From CAVRQM01 sp963822705 (GTDB taxonomy: Bacteria > Pseudomonadota > Alphaproteobacteria > Acetobacterales > Acetobacteraceae), in contig CAWGIX010000010.1 in NCBI GenBank assembly GCA_963822705.1, positions 434,001 through 498,000 of the forward strand: 64,000 nucleotides of DNA, read 5' to 3'. The notes under the pieces are model-generated. The model did not search any database. It saw nothing but the letters and a program-made list of their open reading frames with translations, and was not told the DNA's origin. The position numbers were made by a program, and so were the translations under genes. This document shows, piece by piece, positions 1 to 9,720 of the stretch (positions are counted from its first letter, which is position 1; the number at the start of each line of letters is the position of its first letter).

Positions 1-75
1 CGGCGCGACAGGGCGCCGCGATCTCACTTGGGGCCGACCACCTGGAACGCTACGCTGGAAGATACCGCCGAAAGC

Positions 76-102
76 AAAAACCCCGCCGCGACGGCGGCGG
101 GG
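76..102 (-). terminator. Rho-independent terminator of the DUF1127 gene
   Basis: Reading the minus strand, an 8-bp perfect GC stem (CCCCGCCG/CGGCGGGG, 6-base loop) is followed by a run of five T. It lies just downstream of the DUF1127 stop codon, so it should end that transcript. Confidence 0.75.
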
Positions 103-112
103 TCTGGGCTCA

Positions 113-322
113 TCATGCGTCGTGATGCGGCCCGATATGCCAAGGGGCGTGCCACAGTGACCGCGACGCCTCGAATTCCGCCTGGGCGCGAGAGATGCCC
201 AAATCCTTCAGCATGCGATCGTCCAGCTGGCAAAGGTCCTGGCGGGTGGCCCAGGACTGCATGACGTGCCCGATGCCGTGCCAGAGGCGGGCGAAAGGGG
301 TGACCATCTGAAGTGCGCTCAT
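113..322 (-). CDS. DUF1127 (YjiS-like) small protein
   Basis: A 69-residue protein with the DUF1127 core LDDRMLKDLGISRAQAE at about residues 34-50, preceded by a short amphipathic helix. The family consists of small, mostly alphaproteobacterial proteins; some members are linked to RNA turnover or phosphate and stress adaptation, but no function can be assigned here. I chose the ATG at 322 because GGAGGAGG lies 5 bases upstream of it; a longer frame upstream lacks such a site. A strong hairpin terminator follows the stop, so the gene is probably monocistronic. It is divergent from the LysR gene, with 95 bases between. Confidence 0.85.
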   Translation of the reverse strand: MSALQMVTPFARLWHGIGHVMQSWATRQDLCQLDDRMLKDLGISRAQAEFEASRSLWHAPWHIGPHHDA

Positions 323-404
323 CGAAACCTCCTCCGGTCCAAGCGACACCCGGAACATGAGGCGGGGAGGCCGATAAGGAAAACGAATTGCGTAGATAAG
401 AATA

Positions 405-419
405 ATCAGCTACGCTGAT
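405..419. promoter_or_regulatory. Candidate LysR operator (inverted repeat at its own start)
   Basis: ATCAGC-TAC-GCTGAT is a perfect 6-bp inverted repeat with a 3-base spacer that runs into the ATG of the LysR gene. A wider GTAG-N14-CTAC dyad overlaps it. LysR proteins often bind dyads near their own divergent promoters, so autoregulation is plausible. This is inference from position and symmetry only. Confidence 0.35.
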
Positions 420-1315
420 GTCTATGTCCACCCCCCTCGCCATCGACCCCGATCTGCTGCGCGCCTTCGCCTATATTGCGGAGGAAGGCAGTTTTACTCG
501 CGCCGCCGAGCGCGTCGGGCGAACCCAGTCCGCCGTGTCCATGCAGGTGCAGCGCCTGGAATTGATGCTGGGTCAGCGCGTCCTGCAGCGCAGCAAGGGC
601 GGGTCTGTCCAGCTCACGCCGCATGGCCAGTATCTGCTGGACCGCTCGCGCGACCTGCTGGCGCTGAACGACGAGATCTGGACCACGTTTCACGCGCCCG
701 CCGTGCAGGGCACGGTGCGGCTGGGCACACCGGACGATTATGCGCTGGCCTACCTGCCCGGGGCCCTGAAACGCTTCGCCGACACTCATCCGGCGGTGGA
801 CGTCGAGGTGCTGTGCATGCCGAGCGTTGACTTGGTGGAGCGGCTGCGGGCGGGCGAGTTGGACCTGATCCTGTGCACCGAAGGCGATGAACCGCGGCGC
901 TGGCCGGAAGCGCTGGAATTGTGGCGCGGGCCGCTGCACTGGATCACCGCCGAGCGCAATTCGCCGCACCGGCGCGACCCGTTGCCGCTGGCGCTGGCGG
1001 CCGGCAACTGCGCCTGGCGCAAGGCGGCGATGCGCGCTCTGGACGGCGTCGGCAGGCGCTACCGCGTCGCCTACACCTCGGCCACCCTGGCCGGCACACA
1101 CGCTCCGGTGCTGGCAGGGCTTGCGGTCACCGTCTCCCCGATCACCTGGATGCCGGATGGCGTGCGGACCCTGCCCTGCGGCGACGGGCTGCCACCGCTG
1201 CCTGACTGCGCGATTCTGCTGCTGAAGGGGCGCGAGCCACGCACCAAGGTCACGGAAGTGCTGGCCGCGCACATCGCCGCCAGTTTTGGCATCGAGAACT
1301 CACAACGGGAGCTAA
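418..1315 (+). CDS. LysR-family transcriptional regulator
   Basis: The N-terminal winged helix-turn-helix (about residues 9-68) carries the usual signature FAYIAEEGSFTRAAERVGRT followed by QSAVSMQVQRLE. The effector-binding domain follows (TVRLGTPDDYALAYLPGAL). As read, the frame runs on to 1518 through the start of ackA, which would give an atypical tail. One extra base near 1,290-1,310 would instead put the frame on the TAA at 1313-1315, giving 298 residues, the normal LysR length, and placing the stop inside the ackA ribosome-binding site. It lies directly upstream of ackA-xfp on the same strand and is the obvious candidate regulator of that pair. The effector is unknown. Confidence 0.85.
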
Positions 1316-1321
1316 AAACTC

Positions 1322-2423
1322 GTGCCGCTGATTCTGGTGCTGAACGGCGGCTCCTCCACGATCAAATACGCCCTTTTCGATGCCCAAGATGCGGCGGAGC
1401 AACGTTGCGGGCAGCTTCGCGATCTGGCCGCGTTCCTGGCCACGGCGGATTGGCGGGGGGAGGTGGTGGCCATCGGCCATCGCATCGTGCACGGGGGCGC
1501 CCAGCATCGGGCGCCTGAGCAAATCACGCCCGACGTGCTGGCTTCCCTGGAGAGCGCCAAGGACTTGGCGCCGGACCACCTGCCCGGGGAGCTGCAAGCA
1601 GTGCGGCTGTGCTCAACCCACCTGCCGGACGTTCCGCAATTCGCCTGCTACGACACCTGGTTCCACCGGACCTTGCCGCGTATTGCACGGCTTTATGCAC
1701 TGCCTCGCCGCTACGCGGACGAGGGCGTGCTGCGTTTCGGCTTCCATGGCGTTTCGTACGAATGGATTGCCACGCGGCTGGCGCAAGTCGATCCGGAGCG
1801 GAGGGGCGGACGAGCGGTGGTGGCGCATCTTGGCGGCGGAGCCAGCCTCGCGGCGCTCGACCGGGGCGTCTCGGTGGATACGACGATGGGATTCACCCCC
1901 ACCGGCGGCCTGGTCATGGGCACCCGCCCAGGGCGACCTCGATCCCGGCATCTTCCTCTACCTGCTCAGGCGCGACGGTATGGATCTCCCGGCACTGGAC
2001 CGCTTGCTGCAAAAGGAGTCCGGCCTGAAAGGCCTGTCCGGCGGTACTTCGGACATGCAGGCGCTGCTCTCCGCACGCGCGAACGACGCCGCATCGGCCG
2101 AAGCGGTAGAAGTGTTCTGCCGTCGCGCGGCCCAATTTACCGCCGCAATGGCCACCAGTCTCGGGGGACTCGACACGCTGGTGTTCACCGGCGGCATCGG
2201 CGAACATGCCGCTCCGGTGCGCGCTGAAATCTCCGGACATCTGGCGTGGCTCGGCGTGCAGGTGGACGCGGCCCGCAATGCCGCGCATGCCGCGGTGATA
2301 TCGCCGGATCAAGCTTTGGTGACAGTTCGCGTGATCCCGACCGACGAGGAGCGGCAGGTGGCGTTGCATGTCAGCCGCCTGATGCATGAGGACCGCCATG
2401 ACGGACCGCGCCGCCCGGCTTGA
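1322..2423 (+). CDS. ackA: Acetate kinase (one frameshift)
   Basis: It interconverts acetyl phosphate + ADP and acetate + ATP. Acetokinase-family motifs are clear: LVLNGGSSTIKYALF at the N-terminus, RIVHGG, FGFHGVSYEW, HLGGGASLAALDRG, SVDTTMGFTPTGGLVMGTR and FTGGIGEHA. The frame breaks at about 1928-1931, where an extra G in GGG separates MGTRPG from DLDPG. Removing it gives 366 residues, slightly short for the family. The start is GTG 1322 with GGGAG ten bases upstream. Its end overlaps the xfp start by 26 bases, so the two are probably translationally coupled. With xfp it forms the ATP-yielding end of a phosphoketolase pathway. Confidence 0.9.
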
Positions 2424-4740
2424 GCAGCTCGACGCCTTCTTCCGCGCCGCCAATTTTCTGGGCGCCGCCCAGCTCTATCTTCGCAGCAATCCGCTGCTGC
2501 GCGAAAGACCTGCAGGCCGATCAGATCAAGCACCGGCTGCTCGGCCATTGGGGCACGCAGCCCGGGCTGAACCTGCTGTACGGACACCTGTCCCGCCTGA
2601 TCCAGGACACCGGCCAAAGAACCCTCTACGTCGCCGGCACCGGCCACGGCGCGCCTGGCGTGCTGGCTTGCCTGTGGCTGGAGGGAACGCTCGGCGAAGT
2701 CTATCCCCAGTACGCCCAGACCGTTGCGGGTATCACCCGTTTTGTGCACGATTTTTCCTGGCCGGGCGGGATGCCGAGCCACCTCACCGCACTCACCCCC
2801 GGCGCCCTGCATGAGGGCGGCGAACTGGGCTACGCCCTGCTGCACGCGTTCGGGGCCGCGTTCGACAATCCGGACCTGCTGGTTGCCTGCGTGGTGGGGG
2901 ACGGCGAGGCGGAGACCGGGGCCTGCGCCACCTCATGGCACGGCACCAAATTTCTCGATCCGCGACGCGACGGCGCGGTGCTGCCGATCCTGCATCTGAA
3001 CGGCTACAAGCTTTCCGGCCCGACCGTGCTCGCACGCATGGACGATGGGGCGCTGGAAACCCTGTTTCGGGGCTATGGCTGGCGGCCGATTTTCGTCGCC
3101 GGCTCGGGCGACCCGCGGCCGATCCATCCCAAACTGTGGGATGCGCTCGACGCCGCACATACGGATATCCGCAGCATCCAACAGGCAGCGCGCAGCGGCG
3201 GTTCGGCGGACCGGCTTTGGCCGATGATCGTGCTGCGCACCCCAAAAGGCTGGACCTGCCCCGCGGTGATCGACGGCCATGCGGTGGAGGGCACGTTCCA
3301 CGCCCACCAGATCCCGGTCGAGGACCCGCGCGAAAACCCGGCGCATCTTGCAATTCTGGAACAATGGCTCCGCAGCTACCGGCCGGAAGAACTCTTCGAC
3401 TCGGAAGCGACTCCGGTGGCGACAGTGACGAGCATTTTTCCAAAACCGTCGATGTGCATGGGACGCTGCCCGACCGCCAATGGCGGGACGCTGCTGTCGC
3501 CGTTGGTGTTGCCGCCGCTGGAGGCCTGCGCGGTAGCGGTCGAGCGCCAAGGAAACACTGCCGCGGCGGCCACGGCCGTGCTCGGGCGCTGGCTGCGCGA
3601 CCTGATCCGCGCGGATCAGGGCAAGATGTTTCGGCTGTTCTGCCCCGACGAAACCGCAAGCAACCGTCTGCAAGCGGTGTTCGAAGCGACCAATCGCACG
3701 TTTGAAGAACCGCTGGTCGCGACCGATGAGGGACTTTCCCGCGACGGGCGGGTGATGGAAATACTATCGGAACATTCCTGCCAGGGTTGGCTGGAAGGCT
3801 ACCTGCTCAGCGGCCGGCACGGCCTGTTCGCCTGCTACGAGGCGTTTGTGGCCATCGTGGATTCAATGATGCAGCAATACGCCAAGTGGCAGAAAATGGC
3901 CCGTGAGACTGCGTGGCGGGCGCCGGTTGCATCGCTGAATTATCTTCTGACCAGCCACGTTTGGGAGCAGGACCACAACGGCTACAGCCACCAGGGGCCG
4001 ACGTTCATCAACGCGCTGTTGACGCGCAAGAGCGACGCGTTGCGGCTATATTTCCCGCCCGACGCGAATTGTCTGCTGGCGGTCGCGGAACATGTATTGC
4101 AGAGCCGTGACCGCATCAACCTGATCGTGGCCAGCAAGAAACCGCTGCCGCAATGGCTGCCCTTGGCCGACGCGCGCGCACACCGTGCGGCCGGTGCCTC
4201 GGTGTGGGACTGGGCGTGTCATGGCAGCGGCGCACCCGAGATCGTGCTGGCCGCGGTCGGTGACGTGCCGACGCGCGAAACTCTGGCCGCGGCGGCGCTG
4301 CTGGCGCAACACGTACCGGAACTGTCGGTTCGTGTAGTCAACGTGGTGGACCTGCTGGGTACTCGACCATCCGACTCACCACGAGAGGGGGATGTCCCCG
4401 CAGCGCTTCTCAGACCTGTTCGGGGACGACACGCCGGTGGTATTGGCGTTTCATGGCTACCCGGGTGTGGTGCATGAACTGGTCTACAAGCGTCCGAACG
4501 CGAACCGCTTTCACGTACGCGGCTATCAGGAGGAAGGCACGACCACCACGCCGTTTGACATGCTGGTGCGCAACGGCATGAGCCGGTTCGACCTGGCGAT
4601 CGAGGCGCTGGCTCGCACGAGTTCGGCCGGACCATTCTGCCGCCGATGCGTTTCGCGCCGAAATCGCCGCACAGCAGGCATATATCGCCGAACACGGCGA
4701 AGATCCCCCGGCACTGGTAGGATGGCGCTGGGGCGATTGA
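2398..4740 (+). CDS. xfp: Xylulose-5-P/fructose-6-P phosphoketolase (three frameshifts)
   Basis: This thiamine-diphosphate enzyme splits xylulose-5-P or fructose-6-P with phosphate into acetyl phosphate and a shorter sugar phosphate. Visible motifs are LLGHWGTQPGLNLLYGHL, the catalytic-histidine GTGHGAPG, SWPGGMPSH, the ThDP/Mg motif GDGEAETG, LPILHLNGYK, QDHNGYSHQGP and the C-terminal HVRGYQEEGTTTTPFDM. Extra bases at about 2505 (GAAAGAC), 4389 (GAGGGGG) and 4625-4636 break the frame. Correcting all three gives exactly 779 residues ending at TGA 4738-4740, close to the family's usual ~790. The ATG at 2398 is preceded by GAGGA and lies inside the ackA end. Confidence 0.92.
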
Positions 4741-4871
4741 CAAAATCCACCGAGCGCACGCGCACGAACCGGATGCCTTCTTGACCCGAAGCGCACCGCC
4801 CGCGACAACCGGGGCGAGGCTGGCGACCACCGCCGGCCAGAGGCTTGAAGAAAATCACACGGGGGGAAACC

Positions 4872-5888
4872 ATGCTGAAACTGACCACCTTGCTGAAGGG
4901 CGCGCTGATGGCGTCGGCCCTGGCGCTTGCGATCCCGCACGCCCGAGCCGCCGACGAGCCAAAAGTCGGCGTCGACCTGACCACCCTGACCTCGCCGTTC
5001 TGGACATCCTACAACCGGTTTATCATCAACGAGGCCAAGGCCCAGGGGCTTGATCTCCTGCAGCCGTTCAACTCGGAATTCGACACGTCCAAGCAGATCA
5101 CCGGCGTGCAGAACGCCATCGCGCTGGGCGCAAAAGGCATCATCTTTTCGCCCTTCGAATCCGCTGCCGCAGGCACGATCCTGAAAATGGCGGACAAGGC
5201 GCATGTCGCGGTCGTCGCCGTCGACGTGGCGCCCACTACCGGCCCGGTGGCGATCGTGGTCAGGGCCAACAACGTCGCCTACGGCGAGAAAGCCTGCAAG
5301 TTCATCGGCGAGCATGTATCGGCGGGGCCGGTCGTGCAGATCATGGGAGATCAGGCTTCGATCAACGGGCGTGACCGTGGCGTCGGCTTTCGCGACTGCA
5401 TCACCAAAAGCTATCCAAAACTGAAGCTGCTGGAGATTCCGACAAAGGCCTGGTCCGGTGAGGATGCCGCCGCGGGCCTCGAAACGATCCTCAACTCGAC
5501 GCCCGACCTGAAGGCCATCTACATGCATGCTGGCGGCGTGTTCCTGGCCCCCACCCTGCAGACCCTGAAACGCAAGGGCTTGTTGAAACTGGCCGGCCAA
5601 CCGGGCCATATCATCATCGTCAGCAACGACGGTATCCCCCAGGAATTTGAAGCAATCCGTAACGGCGAAGCCGACGCGACCGTCTCGCAGCCGGCCGACC
5701 TGTATGCGAAATACGGGCTGATGTATCTGAAGGAAGCGATCAACGGGAAGAAGTTCGCACCAGGGCCGACCGACCACGACAGCAACATCGTCGAGGTGGC
5801 GCCCGGGGTGCTGGAGGACCAGTTGGCGGCGCCGTTGGTAACCAAGGAGAACGTCAACGACAAGAGTTTTTGGGGCAACCAGCAGTAA
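4872..5888 (+). CDS. Sugar ABC transporter substrate-binding protein (RbsB-like)
   Basis: A 338-residue periplasmic protein with a Sec signal peptide (MLKLTTLLKG...IPHARA, cleaved before ADEP) and a type-1 periplasmic-binding-protein (Peripla_BP_4) fold, as in ribose/galactose/xylose binders. Hallmarks include FWTSYNRFIINEAKAQGLDL, GVQNAIALGAKGIIFSP and IIIVSNDGIPQE. I chose ATG 4872, preceded by GGGGGGAAA and the signal peptide, over a TTG 27 bases upstream. It is followed immediately by the ATPase and permease of the same transporter. The substrate is not evident; being next to xfp-ackA, a pentose or polyol feeding the phosphoketolase is a reasonable guess. Confidence 0.88.
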   Translation: MLKLTTLLKGALMASALALAIPHARAADEPKVGVDLTTLTSPFWTSYNRFIINEAKAQGLDLLQPFNSEFDTSKQITGVQNAIALGAKGIIFSPFESAAAGTILKMADKAHVAVVAVDVAPTTGPVAIVVRANNVAYGEKACKFIGEHVSAGPVVQIMGDQASINGRDRGVGFRDCITKSYPKLKLLEIPTKAWSGEDAAAGLETILNSTPDLKAIYMHAGGVFLAPTLQTLKRKGLLKLAGQPGHIIIVSNDGIPQEFEAIRNGEADATVSQPADLYAKYGLMYLKEAINGKKFAPGPTDHDSNIVEVAPGVLEDQLAAPLVTKENVNDKSFWGNQQ

Positions 5889-5903
5889 CATCACCGGCCT
5901 CTG

Positions 5904-7454
5904 GTGAGGGACATTTTGCCGTCCGGCGGGGGCGCCTTGGCGTTCCCGCCGGACAAACCTGCGATCGTGGAGGCGACCGGCGTGTCCAAGCGCTACGGTG
6001 CCACGGTCGCGTTGCACGATGCGCGCATCCGGATCGCCGCTGGCGAGTCGCACGCGCTGGTGGGCCGGAACGGCGCGGGCAAGTCGACGCTGGTCGGCAT
6101 CCTGACCGGAATCCGAGCCCCCGATGCAGGCGAAATCCTGTTCTCGGGCGCGCCGGCACCGGCACTTTCGGATCGTGCGGCGTGGCGCGGTCTGGTCGCC
6201 TGCGTCTACCAGCATTCCACGATCATCCCGGACCTGACCGTTGCGGAAAACCTGTTCATCAATCGCCAGCCGCTCGAACGCGGGTTGATCAGCTGGTCAA
6301 CACTGCGGCGCCAGGCGCGCGAGCTGTTGGACCGCTGGAGCGTTTCTGTTTCCGAAAGCACGCGCGCCGGCGATCTAAAGGTGGAAGCCCGCCAGCTCGT
6401 CGAGATCGCCCGTGCTCTCTCCTATGGCGCACGATTCATCATTTTGGATGAACCCACCGCGCAACTCGACGGCGCCGAGATCCAGCGCCTGTTCCGGCGC
6501 ATGCGCGAGTTGCAGGCAGGTGGCGTGACGTTTCTGTTCATCTCCCATCACCTGCAGGAAGTGTACGAAATCTGCCAGGCCGTCACGGTGTTGCGCGACG
6601 CGCGCCACATCATCAGCGCGCCGGTCGCCGAGTTGCCGAAGGACCGGCTGATTGAGGCGATGACGGGCGAACAGGTGAATCTCGGCGTGTCAGATGCGGC
6701 CGGCCGCACCCTTCCGGGCGACGCTCCGGTGGCGCTCGAAGTGGAATCCCTCTCCGGCGAGGATTTTGCGAAAATCAGTTTTGCGGTGCGGCGCGGCGAG
6801 GTGTTGGGAATAACCGGCGCCACCAGCAGCGGCCGTGTCGGCGTGGCCGAGGCGGTCGCCGGACTGGGCGCGTTCAGCTCCGGGACAATCCGGATCGATC
6901 AGAAAACCCTGCCGCCCGGCAGCGTTCCGGAAGCGCTGGCGCTTGGTGTCGGATGCGTTCCCAAAAGCCGGCACAAGCAAGGGCTGGTGCTCGGCCAGTC
7001 GGTGTCCGACAACGTCACCATGACGATCAGCCAGAAACTCGGCCCGCTCGGTTTCATCGCACCGCGACGGAAGGCCGGAGTGACCACGGGAATGATCGGC
7101 GCGCTCGGGATCGTTACGGCCGGCCCGGAACAGCCGGTTTCGAGCCTCTCCGGGGGCAACCAGCAAAAAGTGGTCATGGGCCGCGCCTTGGCGAGCGCGC
7201 CGTCCGTGCTCGTGCTGATGGACCCGACGGCGGGCGTCGATGTGAAATCGAAAGAGGCTCTGCTCGGTGCGGTGGACAGGATGCGGCAAGAGGGCAAAGC
7301 CGTGCTCGTCGTCAGCGGAGAACTGGAAGACCTCCGCACCTGCGACCGCGTGCTGGTCATGCGACGTGGCGCGATCGTGGCGGAGCACAAGGCAGGTTGG
7401 AGCGATAACGAACTCGTGGCTTCGGTCGAAGGAATTCTAGACCGATGGCGGTGA
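5904..7454 (+). CDS. Sugar ABC transporter ATP-binding protein (RbsA/MglA type)
   Basis: A 516-residue duplicated ABC ATPase energising import with the adjacent binding protein and permease. First half: Walker A GRNGAGKST (~residues 53-61), Walker B IILDEPTAQLD and H-loop FLFISHH, but the signature is degenerate (DLKVEARQLVEIARAL instead of LSxGQ). Second half: a degenerate Walker A (GATSSGRVG, no lysine), a good signature LSGGNQQKV and Walker B LVLMDPTAGVD. This asymmetry is normal for sugar-type ATPases. Its TGA at 7452-7454 directly precedes the permease ATG. Confidence 0.9.
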   Translation: MRDILPSGGGALAFPPDKPAIVEATGVSKRYGATVALHDARIRIAAGESHALVGRNGAGKSTLVGILTGIRAPDAGEILFSGAPAPALSDRAAWRGLVACVYQHSTIIPDLTVAENLFINRQPLERGLISWSTLRRQARELLDRWSVSVSESTRAGDLKVEARQLVEIARALSYGARFIILDEPTAQLDGAEIQRLFRRMRELQAGGVTFLFISHHLQEVYEICQAVTVLRDARHIISAPVAELPKDRLIEAMTGEQVNLGVSDAAGRTLPGDAPVALEVESLSGEDFAKISFAVRRGEVLGITGATSSGRVGVAEAVAGLGAFSSGTIRIDQKTLPPGSVPEALALGVGCVPKSRHKQGLVLGQSVSDNVTMTISQKLGPLGFIAPRRKAGVTTGMIGALGIVTAGPEQPVSSLSGGNQQKVVMGRALASAPSVLVLMDPTAGVDVKSKEALLGAVDRMRQEGKAVLVVSGELEDLRTCDRVLVMRRGAIVAEHKAGWSDNELVASVEGILDRWR

Positions 7455-8479
7455 ATGAGCGCGCTCCGGCCGCGATCGGCATTTCCGGGACCGCTCCGTT
7501 CCCGAAAGCTCATCGGGTCGTCGCCGCTGCGGCTGCGTGATCTGGCGCTGCTCCCGGCGCTTCTGCTGCTCGTCGTTATCGGCGCGTTCGTCAGCCCGGC
7601 CTTTCTGAGCCAGGCCAATATGACGACGCATCCTCACCTCATCGGCGGCGCTGGCGCTGGTCGTGCTCGCTGAATCGCTCATCGTCATCACCGGAAAATT
7701 CGACCTATCGCTGGAATCCACTTTCGGGTTCGCCCCGGCTATCGGCGCGATGCTCGTGCTGCCTGCCGCGCGATACGGATTTGGCATCGAATTGCCCACG
7801 GCGGTTGCGCTGCTCATCGTGCTTTTGATCGGCGCCGCGGTCGGGTTCGTGATCGGCTTTTTGGTCGTGGGCCTGAGGCTTAACGCTTTTATCGTCACCC
7901 TGGCCATGCTGATAGTATTGCGCGGCATGCTGGTCGGCGCCACTAGCGGCAGGACGCTGTTCGATCTGCCGCGATGCGTTCTACGCGCTCATGACGGTCA
8001 CGCTGATCGGCATTCCGCTATCGGTCTGGCTCGCCGCATTGGCTTTTGCCGTGGCGGGCATCGTGCTGCGCTATCACCGTCTCGGTCGCGCGCTCTACGC
8101 CATCGGCGGCAACGCGGAGGCGGCACGCGCGGCCGGCATCCGCGTCGAGCGGATCACTTGGGGCGTCTATGTGCTGGCGGGCGTGCTCGCCTCGATCGGC
8201 GGCCTGGTCACCACCGGCTATGTCGGTGCGATCAGCGCCAACCAGGGCAACGGCATGATCTTCACCGTGTTCGCTGCCGCGGTGATCGGCGGAATTTCGC
8301 TGGACGGCGGCAAAGGCACGATGTTCGGGGCGCTCACCGGCGTGTTGCTGCTCGGTGTCGTGCAGAACGTGCTGACCCTGGCGCAGGTGCCCTCATTCTG
8401 GATTCAGGCAATCTACGGCGCCATCATTCTGGGCTCTCTCATGGTCGCGCGAGTGACCGGCGGAGAGGCGCAGGAGTGA
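7455..8479 (+). CDS. Sugar ABC transporter permease (RbsC type, two frameshifts)
   Basis: A hydrophobic multi-spanning permease of the ribose/xylose (BPD_transp_2) family. Recognisable segments are SLIVITGKFDLSLESTFGFAP near the start, FVIGFLVVGLRLNAFIVTL in the middle, and the family motif AIGGNAEAARAAGIRVER followed by FTVFAAAVIGGISLDGGKGT. Extra bases at about 7622-7632 and 7966-7974 break the frame; with both removed it encodes 340 residues, the normal size. The ATG abuts the stop of the ATPase, so the three transporter genes form one operon with the order binding protein, ATPase, permease. Confidence 0.85.
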
Positions 8480-8517
8480 TGCCGACCCCATGATGACCCC
8501 CTGGTACAGCGTTTCCG

Positions 8518-8634
8518 TAGAGCAACTCCTATCGGCTTCGTAGGGCGGATAAGCGAAGCGTCATCCGCCATCATGCGCGCGAAGAGGCGGATGACGCTGC
8601 GCTTATCCGCCCTACGGCTGCTACTATTGCTCTC
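8518..8634. repeat. MITE-like long inverted repeat
   Basis: Two 31-base arms (8539-8569 and 8586-8616) are complementary with a single mismatch and enclose a 16-base loop. The complementarity continues weakly outward to AGAGCAA (8518 side) and TTGCTCT (8634 side). The arm core TAGGGCGGATAAGCG resembles a dispersed intergenic palindrome seen in many proteobacterial genomes. It carries no coding sequence and could form a large RNA or DNA hairpin, possibly ending the transporter transcript. Confidence 0.7.
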
Positions 8635-8743
8635 AACCGGGCGTTTTCACGGAATCTGTCTGCTAGACTAGAGCGGCTCAGGCAGACTGGAATCGTCATG
8701 TATGGACGGCCCCTCTTGGCAAGGTGCTTGTTGGCTTTTGTCG

Positions 8744-8784
8744 GCTGGATTGCCGCGCCGCCAAGCGGCGGCTCGCAATGACAG
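8744..8784. repeat. Dispersed-type palindrome
   Basis: GCTGGATTGCCGCGCCGCC is followed by an inverted copy GGCGGCTCGCAATGAC around an AA turn. The ATTGC...GCAAT frame around a GC-rich centre is the look of small repeated palindromes common between alphaproteobacterial genes. A single copy in this window cannot prove it is repeated. Confidence 0.45.
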
Positions 8785-8927
8785 CGGTGACAGTCTGCCT
8801 CAAACCGGTCGTTTCGATACGAATAGCTGCTTGACCCTCTCGCGGCGCCCGTCTTCATTGAGGCGCAAGGTGTGGCGGGTGGTCCAGGCGGAATCATGAG
8901 GCTTGCCGCATACGCGCAAATGGCGTC

Positions 8928-9707
8928 ATGACTACCCATGTGATGGCGCGCATGGCCGTCGAGATCGAGGGCGCCGGCGACCCGGTGCTCATGATCCACG
9001 GCCTTGGCGGCACCTCGAATACCTTCCAGCCGCAGATGGTTGTACTCGCGGGCCGCTACCGGACCATACGCCCCGACCTGCCCGGGTCCGGCCGCTCCGC
9101 GGTCCCGGAAACTCTCTCCATCGGCGCCATGGTCGCGGGTTTGGCGGAATTGCTGAATGCTGCCGGAGCCGCGTCGGTGCATGTCGTGGCGCATTCGCTG
9201 GGCACCATCGTCGCCCAACACCTGGCGGTAGAGCGCCCAGGGCTGGTGCGCAGCCTTTGCCTGCTGGGCGCCCTGACCGAGCCGCCCGATGCCGCGCGCG
9301 AAAATCACCGCGAGCGGGCGCGGCAGGCGCGCGCGGAGGGGATGGCCGGGATCGCCGAAACAATAGCCAATGCGTCCGTGTCATCCGAGACGCGCGCACA
9401 AAATCCTGCTGCGGTGGCGTTCGTGCGCGAATCGCTGATGCGCCAGGATGCGCGCGGCTATGCGCTCACCTGCGAGGCACTGGCTGATGCGCACGCCGCC
9501 GATGCGCGCGCGATCCGTGCACCCGCCCTGCTGCTGACCGGCGCCGACGACGCGGTGGCACCGCCCTCGGTCGCGCGCCAGCTCGCCGAGCGCATTGCCG
9601 GCGGGGTCGCGGAAACGTTGCCCGGGTGCGGGCATTGGGCCAGTATCGAAAAGGCTGCCGAGGTGAACCGCCACCTCGCCGCCTTCCTGTTGCAGCGGGC
9701 GCGGTAG
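8928..9707 (+). CDS. Alpha/beta hydrolase
   Basis: A 259-residue cytosolic alpha/beta hydrolase. The oxyanion region is VLMIHGLGG (~residues 20-28), the nucleophile elbow AHSLGT, the acid GADD and the catalytic histidine GCGHW near the C-terminus. The cap region is the size of 3-oxoadipate-enol-lactonase-type enzymes, but the substrate cannot be named. It sits 13 bases upstream of an amidohydrolase and a Liv-type transporter, suggesting that the operon imports a compound whose ester, lactone or amide bonds these two enzymes open. Confidence 0.82.
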   Translation: MTTHVMARMAVEIEGAGDPVLMIHGLGGTSNTFQPQMVVLAGRYRTIRPDLPGSGRSAVPETLSIGAMVAGLAELLNAAGAASVHVVAHSLGTIVAQHLAVERPGLVRSLCLLGALTEPPDAARENHRERARQARAEGMAGIAETIANASVSSETRAQNPAAVAFVRESLMRQDARGYALTCEALADAHAADARAIRAPALLLTGADDAVAPPSVARQLAERIAGGVAETLPGCGHWASIEKAAEVNRHLAAFLLQRAR

Positions 9708-9720
9708 AGGAAGCGAGACC

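Larger units (their letters stand above)
8480..8927. other. Long intergenic region with two palindromic repeat elements
   Basis: This 448-base gap separates the sugar transporter from the hydrolase-Liv cluster. It holds a long inverted repeat (8518-8634) and a second shorter palindrome (8744-8784), described separately. Short open frames across it have no coding character or ribosome-binding site. The remaining ~140 bases before the hydrolase ATG probably contain its promoter, but I see no convincing -35/-10 pair. Confidence 0.6.

Noticed and set aside
4410..6215. A 601-codon open frame on the minus strand
   Set aside because: It lies antisense to xfp, the sugar-binding protein and the ATPase, which have clear families. 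Its translation is Arg/Gly/His-rich without domains, as expected for a GC-rich shadow frame.
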